DNA from: Kappaphycus alvarezii | Taxonomy: Eukaryota > Rhodophyta > Florideophyceae > Gigartinales > Solieriaceae | Length of the DNA: 64,000 nt | Direction of reading: 5' to 3' | Assembly (NCBI GenBank): GCA_002205965.3 | Contig: NADL03000451.1 | Location: 806,001-870,000 of the forward strand | In this document: positions 62,190-64,000 of the stretch, piece by piece | Numbering within the stretch: position 1 is the first letter of the stretch | Layout: every line of letters starts with the position of its first letter | Translations under genes and position numbers: made by a program | Notes under the pieces: model-generated | What the model was told of the DNA's origin: nothing | Databases searched by the model: none | What the model saw: the letters and a program-made list of their open reading frames with translations, nothing else

Positions 62190-64000
62190 ATGCCCACTGA
62201 CCCCCCCACCGAAAACCCACCCACTCTTCCTGTGCCCCACGGCCAGGTTTCTACACGGCACATTCCCCACTCGCAGCAACAATCTCAAACACTGCGTTTC
62301 CCCTCTCAAAACCCTCCCCTCGTAACCCAGCACCCCTCCATCCCGGGACATTCCGTTCCCCTCCTTTCTACTTCAATCCCGACAAGACCCACCCACTATG
62401 CCGGTTTGTCCTCCGCAACAAACATGCATGGTATCCCACCACCGCAGTCGCACCTTCCGCAACAAACGCAACGCACTCCGCCACAGCAGCAGCCGCTGTC
62501 GCAGCGACCAAGGGGTCCCGTGACCCAACAACCTCCCCCAACATACTTGCACCAGTTCCCTGCCGCGGGAATGCCGTATGCGGGGCAAGTACCCCAATTT
62601 CCGATTGGCGGCAACTACGTCTATACCTCGCACCCGTACTATGGTATTGCTGCTCAACCCAACTCGCAACAGGCTGTTTCGCAACAATCAAGAGGGCAGA
62701 GGCCGCAGTATGGCCAGAGTATGGCCCACCAGCCACAGAACCAACCTTCCACAAGGGTTTCGGTTCCCATTCCTCACAAACGTATCCTCGCCATCGTCGA
62801 TCCTGATACGAATGAGGAGGTTAAGGTCGATAAGGTGGGCCCAAGGCTAAATTGAAGTCTGCGCAGGGTCCGCAAACTTCTGTTTCAACCACGGTCAAGA
62901 TTCCTGAGAGACGGTCATTTGCGCTCGAGCTGGTTTCCGATCCTGCCGACTCAAAACCAGACTCCAAGAGCGAAAATACCAAGCAGGACAGGAAAACTGT
63001 CGAAAAGAAGTCTTCTCCGACGGTACCGAAGCACAACTTGAGGGACATTACGGACAATAAGCCAAAATCGCCTGCTACCGGAATACCGACCGAGACTGGA
63101 GGTTCCACTAATGTGACAAACGTTAAAGTTCGTCCATCGGCTGCAAAATCCACTTCAAGCCGTGACAAAGTGACAAAAACAGATGTGAGAGGAAGGAGAC
63201 CGTTACATCTCGTGAGCAAGCGGTACCAACCAAGCATGTTCAAGCTGCAAATCTCTCCACAGATAGCCACAAACTCCCGTCGAAATCACCTGTCTCTGAA
63301 ACAACGATGGCTGTACCGGAAGTCAACAAGGGCAACGACGGCGCCAGACCCACTCGAAACCAGCAACGAAGGCATGGCCCATGTGGCATCTGATTCGGTC
63401 TCCACTACCGTGGATATTCCCGCCCCTACAGTCGCGGAGTCCAGCAAGATTCTCAGTCCATCCACATTCACGGTGCTAGCGCCCCCAGAAGACATCACAG
63501 ACAGCCATAGAGGTTGAGAAAACAAACGGAGTCGGTGAGACTTCCGTGAAAGGTACGACATCTGATCCAGCAGCCCAGGAAAATTCGTCTCTAATATGCC
63601 TGTCAAGGAATCAAGCAGCATTCCAACTCCTGAGACGAAAGACACTCCTGCCGACAACCCCACTGTAAGTGTTTCTGAAACGGAAGAGCAGGCCAAAGCG
63701 CGGAGGGAGCAATTCATTTACAAGGATGGCGAACGACGTGTTATGCCCCTGGCTTCATGTACTCAATGCAGCGTGATTGCAGCGCGCAGAAGTGGATGAA
63801 ATTCGGGCAATCCTAGTCGCCCAGAACATAGGCAAAGGATGTCAATCCTCTTCGAATCCACCCTCGGGAGGAGAGCAAAGAAGGCCAATGTCATCTCGAG
63901 CTCCATTGAATACTTTCGGCGATCCACGAGGGAAGAGGTCGTTCCCGCAGCCCACTGGCTCTGCATTCATGGGTAGCATGCGGCCACCCGGTGGGTCCGG
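62190..64000 (+). CDS. eIF4G-like translation initiation factor, N-terminal half (partial, frame-disrupted)
   Basis: eIF4G is the scaffold of the cap-binding complex. From the ATG at 62190 the first 200 residues are Pro/Gln/Ser-rich and disordered. They end in the conserved-looking motif PHKRILAIVDPDTNEEVKV (about 62775-62830), which resembles the element upstream of the eIF4E-binding region in fungal and animal eIF4G. A Ser/Thr/Lys-rich linker follows. Around 63690-63790, SETEEQAKARREQFIYKDGERR and then, in the next frame, RYAPGFMYSMQ resemble the K-x-Y-xx-x-F-L-L-x-F-Q region before the MIF4G domain. The MIF4G core itself would lie beyond the right edge. The coding text changes frame at least six times (near 62832, 63190, 63355, 63495, 63590, 63740), mostly by one lost base. 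Confidence 0.6.

Noticed and set aside
54353-64000. Programmed frameshifting of the ciliate Euplotes type
   Set aside because: The changes are mostly in the minus-one sense, are not tied to stop codons, and coincide with missing bases in conserved codons.

Overview
The window reads as nuclear DNA of a eukaryotic alga. A florideophyte-like red alga is the best guess, from the algal/plant flavour of the V-ATPase subunit d protein, very short GT-AG introns, and a dense load of copia, gypsy and Tc1 copies. This is inference from protein similarity by eye, not a database result. No rRNA, tRNA, CRISPR or organellar genes were recognised.

Layout. 1-0.75 kb: tail of a broken Ty1/copia copy that runs off the left edge. 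0.78-1.77 kb (-): a cysteine-peptidase-like protein of unknown family. 3.05-4.61 kb: a complete-looking Tc1/mariner transposon with TA target duplication, long inverted repeats and a DD34E transposase. 4.7-7.86 kb: a second broken copia copy. 7.86-8.7 kb: the C-terminal part of another retroelement protein with a GDHALCC motif. 9.3-10.77 kb (-): a decayed Tc1 copy. 11.0-15.5 kb (-): a third broken copia copy with end repeats, carrying a small inverted-repeat element at 14.02-14.49 kb. 15.5-15.83 kb (-): a protein-kinase C-lobe fragment. 16.0-21.7 kb (-): a broken Ty3/gypsy copy with recognisable LTRs. 21.7-46.9 kb: an AT-rich stretch with no gene I can support. 46.94-53.02 kb: a Mutator-like element (MULE) of 6,087 bp with terminal inverted repeats of about 275 bp and a perfect 9-bp target duplication. 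It encodes, on the minus strand, a ULP1-like cysteine protease, a MULE transposase core and a SWIM zinc finger.

The right 10 kb is the host-gene block: protein phosphatase inhibitor 2 (+, 54.35-54.98 kb), V-ATPase subunit d (-, four exons, 55.65-57.12 kb), a probable sorting-nexin/BAR protein (-, about 58.1-58.95 kb) and the N-terminal half of an eIF4G-like protein (+, from 62.19 kb, cut by the right edge). These are housekeeping functions (phosphatase control, organelle acidification, endosomal sorting, translation initiation) with no sign of an operon-like or pathway cluster.

The most important caveat is that nearly every non-LTR coding region shows single-base frame changes, including two in the otherwise intact V-ATPase gene where homology on both sides fixes the missing base. 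Either the assembly carries uncorrected indel errors or the whole block is decaying. The first seems more likely, because splice sites and protein similarity are otherwise well kept.
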